64,000 nucleotides of DNA from Hyphomicrobiaceae bacterium (lineage in GTDB: Bacteria; Pseudomonadota; Alphaproteobacteria; Rhizobiales; Hyphomicrobiaceae), in NCBI GenBank assembly GCA_025351355.1, contig JANXWC010000192.1, positions 1 to 64,000 on the forward strand, read 5' to 3'. The position numbers and the translations under genes were made by a program. How positions within the stretch are numbered: the first letter of the stretch is position 1; the number at the start of each line of letters is the position of its first letter. Under the pieces are notes generated by a model. The model ran no database searches. It had not been told where the DNA came from and saw only the letters and a list, made by a program, of their open reading frames with translations. Below are positions 1 to 9,927 of this stretch, in pieces.

Positions 1-101
1 GTCACAAATGACAACAGCGGGCTTCATCTTTGGTCCGAAACTCTCGCTGGAGCGATGGCGCGCGCCCGAGACGACCCACACGTTTGGCGAGTGTCCGAAT
101 G
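1..101. other. Leading edge, no gene supported
   Basis: This is the stretch between the window edge and the stop codon of the first gene. Short open frames here show no recognisable protein. It may hold the downstream end of a neighbouring gene outside the window, but nothing can be supported. Confidence 0.4.
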
Positions 102-818
102 TCAAACCTGCTCGATGCGCGCCGATAGGCCCTGGTGGTCGCTGAGACCGTTGTGCATGCGGACCTCAGAGACCCTGTAGTCGCGCGATGAAAACAACCC
201 ATCGACCATCAATTCGAGAGCGCCTGCGCGATGTAACAATGGATCGATGCTGGTCATTATGTCAGGCGGCACGCAGTCGGTCAGCACGCCTGCGACTGCT
301 GCAAAAATAGGCCCACCACGGGGCGCATTGAAATCGCCGGTGAGCACTACCGACCGATGCCTGACCATGTCCGCCAGCCTCTGCACGGCTGCGGTCTGGA
401 AGCCCAGCACCTGTCCTTCCGGCGACCACGGAAAATGCGTCGTCGCAACAGTGAACTCCAACCCACCCACAGTCAGCCGGGCTAAAGCGAGCGCGTAGCG
501 AGCCGTCGCAAGTCGTGTATCCGCCGTGGATCGATCGAATGTGGCCGCGGCACCGGTGCTTCCGGCGTATGCAATGCAATCAGTCTCAAGGAACGGCGTG
601 CGGCCGAAAATGCCAATCCCGAACGGCTGGTTGTCGGCCGGATGCACGGCCATCTGCACGAAGTGGCAGAAACGCAAGCCGGTTGCCGCGCCAATCAACT
701 TGATATCCCCCGGCGTCAGTTCCTGCAGGCAAACGACGTCAGGCTTCGTGTCGCAAATATACGGTATGATGCGATGCACGTGGCGCGAGCGCTCCATATT
801 CAGGCTGAATAATCGCAC
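102..818 (-). CDS. Endonuclease/exonuclease/phosphatase family protein
   Basis: The 238-residue protein has the order of motifs of the DNase I-like superfamily. An N-terminal strand FSLNMER is followed by VCLQEL, which carries the metal-binding Glu. In the middle there is TTHFPWSP, then TGDFNAP with the catalytic Asp and Asn, and near the C-terminus LSDHQGL with the catalytic Asp-His pair. Members hydrolyse phosphodiester or phosphomonoester bonds in nucleic acids, inositol phosphates or lipids, and the substrate here cannot be read from sequence. No signal peptide or membrane segment is seen, so it is probably cytoplasmic. The start is GTG, with a GGGAG about 12 bases upstream. It stands alone, divergent from dusB. 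Confidence 0.8.
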   Translation of the reverse strand: MRLFSLNMERSRHVHRIIPYICDTKPDVVCLQELTPGDIKLIGAATGLRFCHFVQMAVHPADNQPFGIGIFGRTPFLETDCIAYAGSTGAAATFDRSTADTRLATARYALALARLTVGGLEFTVATTHFPWSPEGQVLGFQTAAVQRLADMVRHRSVVLTGDFNAPRGGPIFAAVAGVLTDCVPPDIMTSIDPLLHRAGALELMVDGLFSSRDYRVSEVRMHNGLSDHQGLSARIEQV

Positions 819-1150
819 CGCAGTTCATGCTCCCGGATCGAGTTGGCCGCTGCAACTGCGGCTCATCCAGCATTTACGGCCCTGTCACTACGATCGCCAG
901 TCATCCGATGAGCAACGCTCGCTCGTGATGTAGCCGCACGGCGCCGACTGGAAAACGTCCGAACCGAGGTGCTGCTTAAGGCCGCTATCTCCAGCAAAAC
1001 AGTGTCCTTGTCGACTTCGGTGCACACATTGCGACGTTTTGTACGCGTGATTTTGTTTGGCGCCAGCGAAACAATACCGTAGATTGCTCAAAACCTGGGC
1101 ACACTAAGGGCCTGGTGAAAATTTGGGCGAAATAGGCAAATACTGGGCGC
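819..1150. other. Intergenic region between divergent genes
   Basis: These 332 bases separate the nuclease-like gene and dusB, so both promoters should lie here. No convincing small gene, RNA or hairpin was seen. The part just before dusB is relatively AT-rich, which would suit a promoter for the dusB-ntrBC operon, but no clean -35/-10 pair can be called. Confidence 0.4.
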
Positions 1151-2224
1151 ATGATCAACGCTTTGCCGACTATAGAAACCGTTTCCAGGGTAGCCGGTAG
1201 CGCCGTTTCGCCGGCCGCCACTCGATTGGATATTGGGCAAGTCGTGGTGCCGAACGGGGTCGTATTGGCACCCATGTCGGGTGTATCCGATCTGCCGTTT
1301 CGCCGAATAGCCGATCGGTATGGCGCGGGTCTTGTGGTTTCCGAGATGGTCGCCAGCCGTGAATTGGCTGCTGCACGCCCCGACGTGGAAAGGCGAGCAG
1401 AGGGCGGCGGCCTCAGCTGTTACGTCATACAACTCATCGGTCATGAGACCCTTTGGATGGCAGAAGGCGCGCGCATCGCAGCCGGCCTTGGAGCCGATAT
1501 CATCGACATCAACATGGGCTGCCCAGCGCGGGAAGTGACCGGACGGCAGTCGGGTTCGGCGCTGATGCGCGATCTCGACCACGCGCTCGCTCTGATCGAA
1601 GCGGTGGTCGGTGCGGTGGACATTCCCGTTACACTCAAGATGCGGTTGGGCTGGGACGACAAGTCGGTCAACGCTCCCGCATTGGCTCGGCGGGCAGAGG
1701 CGGCCGGCATCAGGATGTTGACGGTGCACGCGCGTACGCGCTGCCAATTCTTCAAAGGGCACGCAGACTGGCGGCGCGTCGAACCTGTGGTCGATGCTGT
1801 CGATATTCCCGTATTGGTCAACGGCGACATTCTATCGCTCGCCGATGCTCGGTTGGCACTGTCCCAATCGGGCGCTTCGGGCGTGATGATTGGCCGGGGG
1901 GCCTACGGTGCCCCTTGGCTGCCCGGCCGCATCGCAACAGCGTTGGCCTCGTCGGCAGCGAGTGTAAGATCTCCGCCTCTCGTTGAGCAACGCGACGTGG
2001 CGATCGCCCATGTCGAGGCGATGCTGGCCCATTACGGCACGCGGCTTGGCTTGAAGAATGCGCGCAAGCATGTCGGCTGGTATCTGGAGACCAGTGGGGC
2101 CGCGTCCGATGTCGCTAAAGCGTGGCGGCGACGGTTGTGCACAGATGAGAACGCCGCCTCGGTATTGGCTGGCCTGACAGAATTTTATGACCGCGTCGAG
2201 CATCGCCAGGCAGTGATGGCATGA
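1151..2224 (+). CDS. dusB: tRNA-dihydrouridine synthase B
   Basis: This is an FMN-dependent enzyme that reduces uridine to dihydrouridine in the tRNA D-loop using NADPH. The 357-residue protein shows the Dus TIM-barrel signatures: LAPMSGVSDLPFR near the start, DINMGCPAREV with the catalytic Cys, KMRLGWDD, and TVHARTRCQFFKG. The FMN phosphate site is represented by VNGDI and MIGRGAYGAPW. It heads an operon: its stop overlaps the ATG of ntrB by four bases. The dusB-ntrBC arrangement is classical in proteobacteria (the nifR3 locus of alphaproteobacteria). The first 20 or so residues are not conserved, so a slightly later start is possible. Confidence 0.95.
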   Translation: MINALPTIETVSRVAGSAVSPAATRLDIGQVVVPNGVVLAPMSGVSDLPFRRIADRYGAGLVVSEMVASRELAAARPDVERRAEGGGLSCYVIQLIGHETLWMAEGARIAAGLGADIIDINMGCPAREVTGRQSGSALMRDLDHALALIEAVVGAVDIPVTLKMRLGWDDKSVNAPALARRAEAAGIRMLTVHARTRCQFFKGHADWRRVEPVVDAVDIPVLVNGDILSLADARLALSQSGASGVMIGRGAYGAPWLPGRIATALASSAASVRSPPLVEQRDVAIAHVEAMLAHYGTRLGLKNARKHVGWYLETSGAASDVAKAWRRRLCTDENAASVLAGLTEFYDRVEHRQAVMA

Positions 2225-3423
2225 GCACCTTTGGACTGACAGCGCCGGTTGGCAGCAAGCTGGTTATTGAACAGGATCTGGTGCTCGGCGCGGTTCCTCA
2301 CCCGATCCTGGTGATCGGCGAGGACGACCGCGCCGTCTATGCCAATGCTGCGGCTGAACAGTTTTTCTCTACCAGCCAATCTCTGCTCAAGCGCCAACCG
2401 CTGAGCGAGCTTGTTGGCCCGAGTTCGCCACTGGTCTCGCTGCTCCGTCAGGTGCGCCGCCACGGCGCGAGCGTCAACGAATACGGCATCGATGTTTCCA
2501 TCCCCAGAGTGACCGCGTCGCGGTTGGTCGATGTGTACGGTGGCCTGCTGCCCGATCAGTCATCACTGGTGCTGTTGATGCTGCAGCAACGCGCGATGGC
2601 TCAAATGATCGAGCGGCAGCTCACCCACCGCGCCGCGGCACGGTCCGTTTCGGGGATGGCGGCAATGCTTGCGCATGAGATCAAGAACCCGCTTTCCGGC
2701 ATACGCGGCGCAGCACAATTGCTCGAGCCGGCGCTGGGTGACGAGGACCGTGCTTTGACCCAGTTGATTTGCACAGAAACCGACCGCATCCGCGATCTCG
2801 TCGACCGAATGGAAGTCTTCGGTGACGAGCGCCCGCTGCAGAAATCGCTCGTCAATGTCCACGCCGTGCTCGACCATGTGCGGCGACTGGCTTCCTCAGG
2901 CTTTGCCAGCGACATTCGCGTGATTGAGGACTACGATCCGTCATTGCCCGCGATCAACGCCAATCGCGATAAGTTGGTCCAGGCACTCCTCAACCTCGTC
3001 AAGAACGCGGCTGAAGCTCTGGAAGGTCTGCCGAAGGGTGCAGGACGGATCGTTTTGCGCACCGGCTTCAGACCAGGCATGCGCTTGGCGCTGCCGGGTC
3101 TGCAGGCGCGGATCAGTTTGCCCTTCATGATTGAGATCGAGGACAACGGCAGCGGCTTGCCGGCGCACCTGAAGGAACACCTGTTCGATCCATTCGTCAC
3201 CACCAAACCAAGCGGCACCGGTCTCGGGCTGGCGCTGGTGGCAAAGATCATTTCGGATCACGGTGGCATCGTCGAATGTGATTCGAGCCCAAAGCATACG
3301 GTTTTTCGCATTCTTCTTCCTCTTGCAGACAATGGCAGCGCAACCGCTCGGACGGCGGCCAAGATCATTGAAGCCAAGACAAATCCAGCCAAATCGAACT
3401 CAACTAAAAAGGGGCGTCCATGA
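2221..3423 (+). CDS. ntrB: Nitrogen regulation sensor histidine kinase NtrB
   Basis: NtrB phosphorylates or dephosphorylates NtrC in response to nitrogen status signalled by PII proteins. The 400-residue protein is soluble, with no membrane segments. A PAS domain covers roughly residues 20-120. The dimerisation domain contains [11 protein letters not shown] with phospho-acceptor His152. The C-terminal ATPase domain shows NLVKNAAEA (N box), DNGSGLP (G1), [18 protein letters not shown] (F and G2 boxes). The ATG overlaps the dusB stop (ATGA), and its own stop overlaps the ntrC start in the same way, so the three genes are translationally coupled. Confidence 0.96.
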   Translation: MSTFGLTAPVGSKLVIEQDLVLGAVPHPILVIGEDDRAVYANAAAEQFFSTSQSLLKRQPLSELVGPSSPLVSLLRQVRRHGASVNEYGIDVSIPRVTASRLVDVYGGLLPDQSSLVLLMLQQRAMAQMIERQLTHRAAARSVSGMAAMLAHEIKNPLSGIRGAAQLLEPALGDEDRALTQLICTETDRIRDLVDRMEVFGDERPLQKSLVNVHAVLDHVRRLASSGFASDIRVIEDYDPSLPAINANRDKLVQALLNLVKNAAEALEGLPKGAGRIVLRTGFRPGMRLALPGLQARISLPFMIEIEDNGSGLPAHLKEHLFDPFVTTKPSGTGLGLALVAKIISDHGGIVECDSSPKHTVFRILLPLADNGSATARTAAKIIEAKTNPAKSNSTKKGRP

Positions 3424-4889
3424 GCCGTGGAACCGTTCTCGTTGCCGATGACGACACCGCTATCCGTACAGTGCTCAATCAGGCACTCGTCCGTGCGGGC
3501 TATGCGCCGCGCGTAACTGGTAATGCCGCCACGCTGTGGCGTTGGGTGAGTGACGGCGACGGTGACGTAATCATCACCGATGTTGTCATGCCCGACGAAA
3601 ATGCGTTTGACCTCATTCCGAGAATAAAACGCTTGCGCCCGGATCTGCCGATCATCGTCATGAGCGCGCAGAATACGCTGATGACCGCCCTCTCCGCAGC
3701 AGAAAAGGGGGCCTACGAATATTTGCCCAAACCATTCGATCTCAATGAGCTGATCAGCGTGGTCGGTCGCGCGCTGGCAGAGCCGACGCGACTGGCCAAG
3801 CCACGTCCTGCAGCCGACCCCGATACCGAAGAGATGCCGTTGATCGGTCGCTCCGCGGCGATGCAGGACATTTATCGTGTGCTGGCGCGACTGACGCAAA
3901 CAGACCTGACTGTTATGATCAACGGTGAGAGCGGCACCGGCAAGGAACTTGTGGCCAAGGTCTTGCACAATTTCGGCAAGCGCAGGCACGGCCCATTCGT
4001 GGCCGTCAACATGGCGGCGATCCCTCGCGAGTTGATCGAGAGCGAATTGTTCGGCCACGAAAAAGGGGCCTTCACCGGCGCCTTGGCGCGAGCTACCGGG
4101 CGCTTTGAGCAGTCCGAAGGCGGCACGCTCTTTCTCGACGAAATCGGCGACATGCCGATGGAAGCCCAAACGCGGTTGCTCCGCGTCTTGCAGGAAGGCG
4201 AATATACAACGGTCGGCGGTCGCACTCCGATCAAGACTAACGTGCGCATTGTGGCGGCAACCCATCGCGATCTCAAAACCCAAATTCAACAGGGGCTATT
4301 CCGCGAGGACCTCTATTATCGATTGAACGTCGTGCCGATGCGACTGCCGCCTCTGCGCGAACGATTGGACGACATCGGCGATCTCTCGCGACATTTCCTG
4401 AGGCAGGCGGCGAAGTCCGGCCTTGGAGATAAGTCGATCGCAACCGCCGCTGTCGATCGTTTGAAGGCGCACGATTGGCCCGGCAACATCCGGGAGCTCG
4501 AAAACTTCATCCGGCGGCTCTCGGCACTTCGCTCAGAAGACACGCTGACACCCGATGTCATCGACGAGGAACTGCAATCTCTTAAACCAATCCCGGTTAC
4601 ACGCCGCAGCGACCTACCGGCGGGGGGGCTGTCGGAGGCTGTGGAGCGCCATCTGGCGGACTATTTCGGCAGTTTCGGCAAATCCTTGCCGCCACCCAAC
4701 CTTTACGATCGCATTCTCGCCGACGTCGAACGGCCATTGTTCATCGCGGCACTGGCGGCGACGCACGGCAACCAAATCAAGGCTGCCGATCTATTGGGCA
4801 TCAACCGCAATACGTTGCGCAAACGCATCCGTGAGCTGGACATCGAAGTGTTGCGTGGTTTCACGCTCGGCGTTAACGGCGCTGCCTGA
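3420..4889 (+). CDS. ntrC: Nitrogen regulation response regulator NtrC
   Basis: This sigma-54-dependent activator of nitrogen assimilation genes has 489 residues. The receiver domain has the acidic pocket around residues 10-12, phospho-acceptor Asp54 in ITDVVMPD and Lys104. The AAA+ domain has Walker A GESGTGKE (169-176), the sigma-54 contact loop GAFTGA (216-221) and Walker B GGTLFLDE (234-241). The C-terminal Fis-type helix-turn-helix contains [19 protein letters not shown]. All key residues are present, so it should be a competent activator. It is the last gene of the dusB-ntrB-ntrC operon and is followed by a strong hairpin. Confidence 0.97.
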   Translation: MSRGTVLVADDDTAIRTVLNQALVRAGYAPRVTGNAATLWRWVSDGDGDVIITDVVMPDENAFDLIPRIKRLRPDLPIIVMSAQNTLMTALSAAEKGAYEYLPKPFDLNELISVVGRALAEPTRLAKPRPAADPDTEEMPLIGRSAAMQDIYRVLARLTQTDLTVMINGESGTGKELVAKVLHNFGKRRHGPFVAVNMAAIPRELIESELFGHEKGAFTGALARATGRFEQSEGGTLFLDEIGDMPMEAQTRLLRVLQEGEYTTVGGRTPIKTNVRIVAATHRDLKTQIQQGLFREDLYYRLNVVPMRLPPLRERLDDIGDLSRHFLRQAAKSGLGDKSIATAAVDRLKAHDWPGNIRELENFIRRLSALRSEDTLTPDVIDEELQSLKPIPVTRRSDLPAGGLSEAVERHLADYFGSFGKSLPPPNLYDRILADVERPLFIAALAATHGNQIKAADLLGINRNTLRKRIRELDIEVLRGFTLGVNGAA

Positions 4890-5257
4890 ATAGTGCCGGC
4901 ACACAGTGTTGGGTCGGCGCGAATAGCGGGGCCGTTCGCGCCCCAACTCAATATGTGCATAAAGACTGTATTGACCGACGTTCACTGATTATGTCGCGAG
5001 AATGCCACACTCTGGTGTGATGACACCCCCATGCGGCATGCAAAAATATCACGCCAGTGTCCGGGGAAGCGCAGGCACGAAGGTGCTATAGGGTTGTCGC
5101 TAGCTGAGCTTTCTGGAAATGGGTCAAGCCGTTTACCAGGCGAAATCAAAGCAGTAAATGCATTTCGTCAGCCCTTTGCCTCCGCAATGCACAGAATTGC
5201 GCCTCGACATTTATTGAATGGTGGGACAACAGCCTTGCGAATCAGGTTTTCCGGCGG
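4890..5257. other. Intergenic region between ntrC and ntrY
   Basis: These 368 bases hold the hairpin described separately (4908-4947) and then about 300 bases with no supported gene. The latter presumably include the ntrY promoter. A 76-codon open frame near the end (from 5031) resembles no protein and was not called. Confidence 0.4.
4908..4947 (+). terminator. Hairpin downstream of ntrC
   Basis: An inner perfect 8-bp stem (GGCGCGAA / TTCGCGCC, 11-base loop) is extended by an outer GTTGG / CCAAC after a three-base bulge, making about 13 pairs. It starts 19 bases after the ntrC stop. No T-run follows, so it may be an mRNA 3'-end stabiliser or a Rho-assisted terminator rather than a classical intrinsic one. 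It marks the boundary between the dusB-ntrBC and ntrYX units. Confidence 0.55.
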
Positions 5258-7618
5258 ATGACACAGCACGATCATCCCGAACACCAAACTGGGGATCCGC
5301 CCTTCGCGCGTTCCACGGATGGCGCACACGTGGATGCTCATCGCCGTTGGTTCGACGATCCCGTCAGACTCATGCCCGGAGCCGACGATCGATCTTTCAT
5401 GATCGGCCTGGGCGTTGTCATCGCCTCGGTAGTGTCGGCGATGGCAACGTATCTGATCGTCATGGGAATGACACCGATCGTGCCACGCGGTCCGGTCGTG
5501 GTGACCGCAGTGTTGATCAACCTGGGCCTGGTTGCAGCGATGGTCGCCATCATTGCGGTCCAGGTACGGGGGATCTGGCAGGGCTGGAAGGACAAAACGG
5601 CGGGAAGCCGCCTGCACGGTCGCATTGTCGGCCTTTTCAGCGTCATCGCCATGGCTCCGGCACTGGTTCTGGCGTTGAGCGCCACAAACACCTTTTCGCG
5701 GTCCATCGATAATGTATTCAATCGCCAAATCCGGACGATCGTGGAGACCAGTGCGGATGTGGCGCGGTCGTATCTGGAGGAGCATGGCCAACTCATCCGC
5801 ACCGATGCCGCCAGTATGGCCAAGGACCTCAACGACGCAGCGCCGGCCCTCGCCAAGAACCCGAAGAAATTCCGCGAGTTATTGCTTACCCAAGCCGGCC
5901 TGCGCGATTTGCCAGTTGCCTACGTCATCGATGTCGATCGGCAAGTCATGTTTTCCGCGGTCGAGAATGAGAACATTCCGTATGAGCCGCCGCCGTTGGA
6001 AATGCTGCAGGCGGCCGCACTCGACCAGATCCCGCTGATGTTGCCGGGGAGCGGCAAATATCGCGTCGCTGCACTCGCGCGCATCAAGAGCATACCCAAT
6101 TCCTTCCTTTACGTTGCGCGCGGCGTTTCACCGAGCGTCATGCGCCAGTTGCAGCGCTCCGAGGAAAGCACCCGCGAGTACGACAAACTGCGCCAGGACA
6201 CGGGGCGGCTCAAATTCATCCATGGTGTGCTTTATTTCATGACGGCGCTCACCGCGTTGGCTAGCGCTATCTGGGTCGGCCTGCGCTTCGCGTCGAGCCT
6301 TGTGGGACCAATCAGGCGTTTGATCGCGGCGGCGCAGGCAGTCTCGCGGGGTGATCTATCTGTGGAATTGCCGATCTATCGGGGCGAGGGCGACTTGCGA
6401 CGACTGTCGCATAACTTCAATCATATGACCCGACAACTCGAGCAGCAGCGGACCGAATTGGTGACCGCCAACGCGCAGGTAACTGAACGCCGGCGTTTCA
6501 TGGAGGCGGTGCTCGCCGGTGTCTCGGCCGGCGTTCTGGGGCTCGACGCCGAAGGCCGCATTACCTTGGCTAATCGCTCGGCGGAAAAACTGCTGGGTCG
6601 GACTGCCGACGATCTGGTCGGCCAAAATCTGCGCGAAGCCGTACCGCAATTCGCCACCGTGCTGGCCGACGCCTACGATCCCGAACGCAAGAAGCCGCAG
6701 GCTGAAGTCGGGATCGAGGTCAAAGGCGCCGAACGCACTTTCGCCGTCCGTGTCACCCGTGAGCGGCAGGGGGAAGAAGATTATGGAACCGTTGTCACAT
6801 TCGACGACGTCACCGATCTCGTCACCGCCCAACGGACCAGTGCGTGGGCCGATATTGCCCAGCGCATTGCGCACGAAATCAAGAACCCGCTCACGCCCAT
6901 TCAGCTTTCGGCCGAGCGCATCAAACGCAAGTACGGCCCGGTTATCAAAGAGGACCGCGAAGTCTTCGACAAATGCACCGATACCATTATCCGACAGGTG
7001 GGCGACGTCGCACGCATGGTCGACGAATTCTCGTCATTTGCGCGCATGCCGAAAGCGGAAATGGAATTGATCGACCTGCGTGAAGCGATCAAGGATCCGG
7101 TGACGCTCTTCCAACTTGGCGGCAACGGCGTCGAGGTCAAAATGCAACTGCCGGAACGTCCGGTGATGCTGCTGGCGGATCGGCGGCTGATTGGCCAAGC
7201 CATGACTAATCTTATCAAGAATGCCTGTGAGAGCGTGCAGTCAGCCAGCGAAAGCAAAGACAAACCCGCCGATTTCAAGGGTCGCGTCGATGTCGTCGTG
7301 ACACACGCGGGAGATACCGCCGTGATCGATGTGATCGACAACGGACTTGGCCTGCCCAAGCAGAACAGGTCACGCTTGCTGGAACCTTATGTCACCACAA
7401 AAGGCGCCAAGGGAACCGGCCTTGGTCTGGCGATTGTGCTGAAGATCCTCGAAAGCCACCATGGATCGCTTTCGCTGGAGGACGCTCCAATAGAACCGTG
7501 GCGACCGCGCGGTGCCATGATGCGATTGACATTGCCTGCTCCGGCGCGAGCGGGGAACGCCACGCCCGAACCGGGACCGACACGACGATTTGCCGAAGCG
7601 CTGCGTTCGCAAGCCTGA
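5258..7618 (+). CDS. ntrY: Nitrogen regulation sensor histidine kinase NtrY
   Basis: This is the membrane-bound partner kinase of NtrX, implicated in nitrogen and redox regulation in alphaproteobacteria. The protein has 786 residues. Hydrophobic helices lie at about 47-70, 79-103 and 121-143. A periplasmic sensor region follows, then a fourth helix near 326-350. After a HAMP domain (FASSLVGPIRRLIAAA) comes a PAS domain (about 410-520). The kinase core has phospho-acceptor His539 in [12 protein letters not shown] box NLIKNACES, G1 DNGLGLP and G2 GTGLGLAI. It is followed by ntrX after 55 bases. No strong ribosome binding site precedes the ATG, but the N-terminal length fits the family. Confidence 0.95.
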   Translation: MTQHDHPEHQTGDPPFARSTDGAHVDAHRRWFDDPVRLMPGADDRSFMIGLGVVIASVVSAMATYLIVMGMTPIVPRGPVVVTAVLINLGLVAAMVAIIAVQVRGIWQGWKDKTAGSRLHGRIVGLFSVIAMAPALVLALSATNTFSRSIDNVFNRQIRTIVETSADVARSYLEEHGQLIRTDAASMAKDLNDAAPALAKNPKKFRELLLTQAGLRDLPVAYVIDVDRQVMFSAVENENIPYEPPPLEMLQAAALDQIPLMLPGSGKYRVAALARIKSIPNSFLYVARGVSPSVMRQLQRSEESTREYDKLRQDTGRLKFIHGVLYFMTALTALASAIWVGLRFASSLVGPIRRLIAAAQAVSRGDLSVELPIYRGEGDLRRLSHNFNHMTRQLEQQRTELVTANAQVTERRRFMEAVLAGVSAGVLGLDAEGRITLANRSAEKLLGRTADDLVGQNLREAVPQFATVLADAYDPERKKPQAEVGIEVKGAERTFAVRVTRERQGEEDYGTVVTFDDVTDLVTAQRTSAWADIAQRIAHEIKNPLTPIQLSAERIKRKYGPVIKEDREVFDKCTDTIIRQVGDVARMVDEFSSFARMPKAEMELIDLREAIKDPVTLFQLGGNGVEVKMQLPERPVMLLADRRLIGQAMTNLIKNACESVQSASESKDKPADFKGRVDVVVTHAGDTAVIDVIDNGLGLPKQNRSRLLEPYVTTKGAKGTGLGLAIVLKILESHHGSLSLEDAPIEPWRPRGAMMRLTLPAPARAGNATPEPGPTRRFAEALRSQA

Positions 7619-7673
7619 AAATAACCCAGAAATTCACCGACAAAGACGCCAGAAGAAGCAAGAGGACAACACG

Positions 7674-9068
7674 ATGGCATCCGATATTCTGATCGTGGAC
7701 GACGAAACCGACATTCGCGAGCTAGTCGCTGGTATTCTCGAAGACGAAGGTCATCGCACACGCCTGGCGCGCGATTCCGATGAGGCATTAAAAGCCATCG
7801 AAGAACGCCGGCCGCATCTCGTGGTGCTGGACATCTGGCTGCAAGGATCGCGCCTTGACGGTCTGGAAGTGCTCAACATCATCAAACGGGCACACCCCGA
7901 TCTGCCGGTCGTCATCATCTCCGGCCACGGCAACATCGACACTGCCGTCACGGCCATCAAACGTGGCGCCTACGATTATATCGAAAAGCCCTTCAAGGCT
8001 GACCGCCTATTGCTCGTCGCTTTGCGCGCGCTCGAAGCGTCAAAGTTGCAGCGGGAGGTCAAGCAGCTGCGTGAACGCGCGTCCGTCTCTTTTGATATGA
8101 TAGGCAACTCAGCCGCCATCAATCAGTTGAAGAGCGCCATTGACCGCGTCGCGCCAACCAATTCACGCGTCTTAATTCGCGGGGTCGCTGGCTCCGGCAA
8201 GGAACTAGCGGCGCGCGCGTTGCACGCCAAGTCGCTGCGCAAGGATGCCCCGTTCGTCGTCCTGAGTGCGGCGGCCATGGCTCCCGATCGTGTCGAAGAA
8301 GAATTGTTCGGCACCGAAGACGTCTCCGGCCCTCGGAAGGTCGGCGCGCTGGAAGAGGCGCACGGCGGCACGCTTTACATCGACGAAGTCGGCGACATGC
8401 CGCTCGAGACACAAGGCAAAGTGCTGCGGGTGCTGGTTGAACAGAAGTTCTTGCGCGTCGGCGGCAATCAGAAAGTGGCCGTCGATGTGCGCCTGGTGTC
8501 ATCGACCAGCCGCGACATCGAGCGTGAAATGGCCGAAGGCCGTTTCCGCGAAGACCTCTATCATCGGCTCAACGTGGTGCCGCTACGCGTGCCGAGCCTT
8601 GCCGAACGGCGCGACGACATTCCGCCGCTTGTGCATTATTTCACGGCCCAGATTGCACAGGCATCAGGTCTAAGTCCGCGCAAAATCGGCGACGACGCGA
8701 TCGCGGTCCTGCAAACGCATGACTGGACAGGCAATGTGCGTGAATTGCGCAATAATATTGAACGGCTGATGATTCTATCGACGGGTGAACCTGACAGCGT
8801 GATCACCGCTGAAATGTTGCCCGACGAGATCGGATCGAACGTGCCGCTGCCGCTGAATGGCGGTGCCGAGCATCTGATGTCGATGCCGTTGCGCGAAGCG
8901 CGCGAGATATTCGAGCGAGAGTACCTATTGGCGCAGATCAATCGGTTCGGCGGCAACATCTCGCGTACGGCAGAGTTTGTCGGCATGGAGCGTTCCGCGC
9001 TGCATCGCAAATTACGCGCGCTGGGTGTTTCGAGCGAGCAACGCGGCGGCGTGCCGTCGGCGGCCTGA
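7674..9068 (+). CDS. ntrX: Nitrogen assimilation response regulator NtrX
   Basis: The 464-residue NtrC-family regulator pairs with NtrY. The receiver has phospho-acceptor Asp53 in VVLDIWLQ. The AAA+ domain has a modified Walker A, GVAGSGKE, and Walker B GGTLYIDE. Where NtrC has GAFTGA, this protein reads ELFGTEDVSGPRKVGALEE, so the sigma-54 contact loop is missing. This is known for alphaproteobacterial NtrX and suggests it does not act as a standard sigma-54 activator. A Fis-type HTH lies at the C-terminus (NISRTAEFVGMERSALHRKL). The ATG at 7674 was chosen because the conserved receiver begins three residues later; the frame is open further upstream but overlaps ntrY. Confidence 0.95.
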   Translation: MASDILIVDDETDIRELVAGILEDEGHRTRLARDSDEALKAIEERRPHLVVLDIWLQGSRLDGLEVLNIIKRAHPDLPVVIISGHGNIDTAVTAIKRGAYDYIEKPFKADRLLLVALRALEASKLQREVKQLRERASVSFDMIGNSAAINQLKSAIDRVAPTNSRVLIRGVAGSGKELAARALHAKSLRKDAPFVVLSAAAMAPDRVEEELFGTEDVSGPRKVGALEEAHGGTLYIDEVGDMPLETQGKVLRVLVEQKFLRVGGNQKVAVDVRLVSSTSRDIEREMAEGRFREDLYHRLNVVPLRVPSLAERRDDIPPLVHYFTAQIAQASGLSPRKIGDDAIAVLQTHDWTGNVRELRNNIERLMILSTGEPDSVITAEMLPDEIGSNVPLPLNGGAEHLMSMPLREAREIFEREYLLAQINRFGGNISRTAEFVGMERSALHRKLRALGVSSEQRGGVPSAA

Positions 9069-9390
9069 TTGAGCCCATCAAGTGAAATGCCATGACATGG
9101 CGCGGCGACAGGTGATCCGGCAAAACGAGAGCCGCAAGACGCCGACGCGTCATTTGTTCCCGTTTTCCGTTGTGAAAAGATCCCAGTTGGGCAACTATCT
9201 GTTGATTTCTATCCTATCGGACGTCTACAGCGTATTGATTTGTTTACTCGGAAGTCGATGTTGAGTATCCGTTTGCGTCATCGGGAGCTGCTTGGAAGTC
9301 ATCGTCGTACGCGTCGCCACGTCTCACGACACATCGCATGAACGCCAGTGTGCAGGCGTCACTTCCACTAAATATGGCGGGACAGAAAAC
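9069..9390. other. Intergenic region between ntrX and bactofilin gene
   Basis: These 322 bases show no supported gene. The bactofilin frame is open back to 9292, but the residues upstream of 9391 do not look conserved. The promoter of the bactofilin gene is probably here. No hairpin strong enough to call was found after ntrX. Confidence 0.35.
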
Positions 9391-9927
9391 ATGTTCAACA
9401 AAAGACAACCATCGAGCATTCCGTTCGACGCACCGGTCGCGTCGCAAAACAACTTCGATCTCGGCGCAAGCCAGCCGACGGCGGCGAATGCCGTTGCCAA
9501 ACTTGCTGCCGTGCAGGCGGCCACGTCGAGTGATGGCGTCGTCATCATCGGCAAGGGAACACGCATCGTCGGCGAAATCACCGATTGCTCGCGCGTGGAA
9601 ATCCAGGGTGTCGTCGACGGCACTATAGTCGCGGAAGCGCTGATCATTCGCGAGGGCGGGAGCCTTACCGGAAGATTGCAGGCGACACACGCCGAAGTGC
9701 ATGGCGCATTCAACGGCCAGCTGGATATCGCGGAATTGTTGGACATACGCTCGACAGGAACGGTCGAGGGCGAGTTGGCATACGGCAAACTGGCAGTCGC
9801 CATGGGCGGACACATCTCCGGCAATGTCACCAACCCGCGCGTTGAAACGCCAACTCAAGCGAGCCATTACTCGCGGGAAACAGAAAGCGCGGCGCAGCCT
9901 TATCCTTACATGACCGCCACGGGCTGA
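9391..9927 (+). CDS. Bactofilin (polymer-forming cytoskeletal protein)
   Basis: Bactofilins polymerise without nucleotides and scaffold local cell-wall or envelope processes. The 178-residue protein has the typical plan. A disordered N-terminus runs to about residue 45. The beta-helical core begins VVIIGKGTRIVGEITDC and continues with short repeats such as VEIQGVVDGTI, IIREGGSLTG, AEVHGAFNGQ, LDIRSTGTVEG and LAVAMGGHISGNV. A disordered Pro/Thr-rich tail follows. The ATG at 9391 (MFNKRQPSS) gives the usual family length. The last 22 bases overlap the convergent DUF4189-like gene. Confidence 0.88.
   Translation: MFNKRQPSSIPFDAPVASQNNFDLGASQPTAANAVAKLAAVQAATSSDGVVIIGKGTRIVGEITDCSRVEIQGVVDGTIVAEALIIREGGSLTGRLQATHAEVHGAFNGQLDIAELLDIRSTGTVEGELAYGKLAVAMGGHISGNVTNPRVETPTQASHYSRETESAAQPYPYMTATG

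Noticed and set aside
526-933. A 135-codon plus-strand frame near the left edge
   Set aside because: It overlaps the nuclease-fold gene on the other strand and shows no family resemblance.
3258-4289. A 343-codon open frame on the minus strand
   Set aside because: It is antisense to the end of ntrB and to ntrC, both certain genes. The product is low-complexity and unrecognisable.
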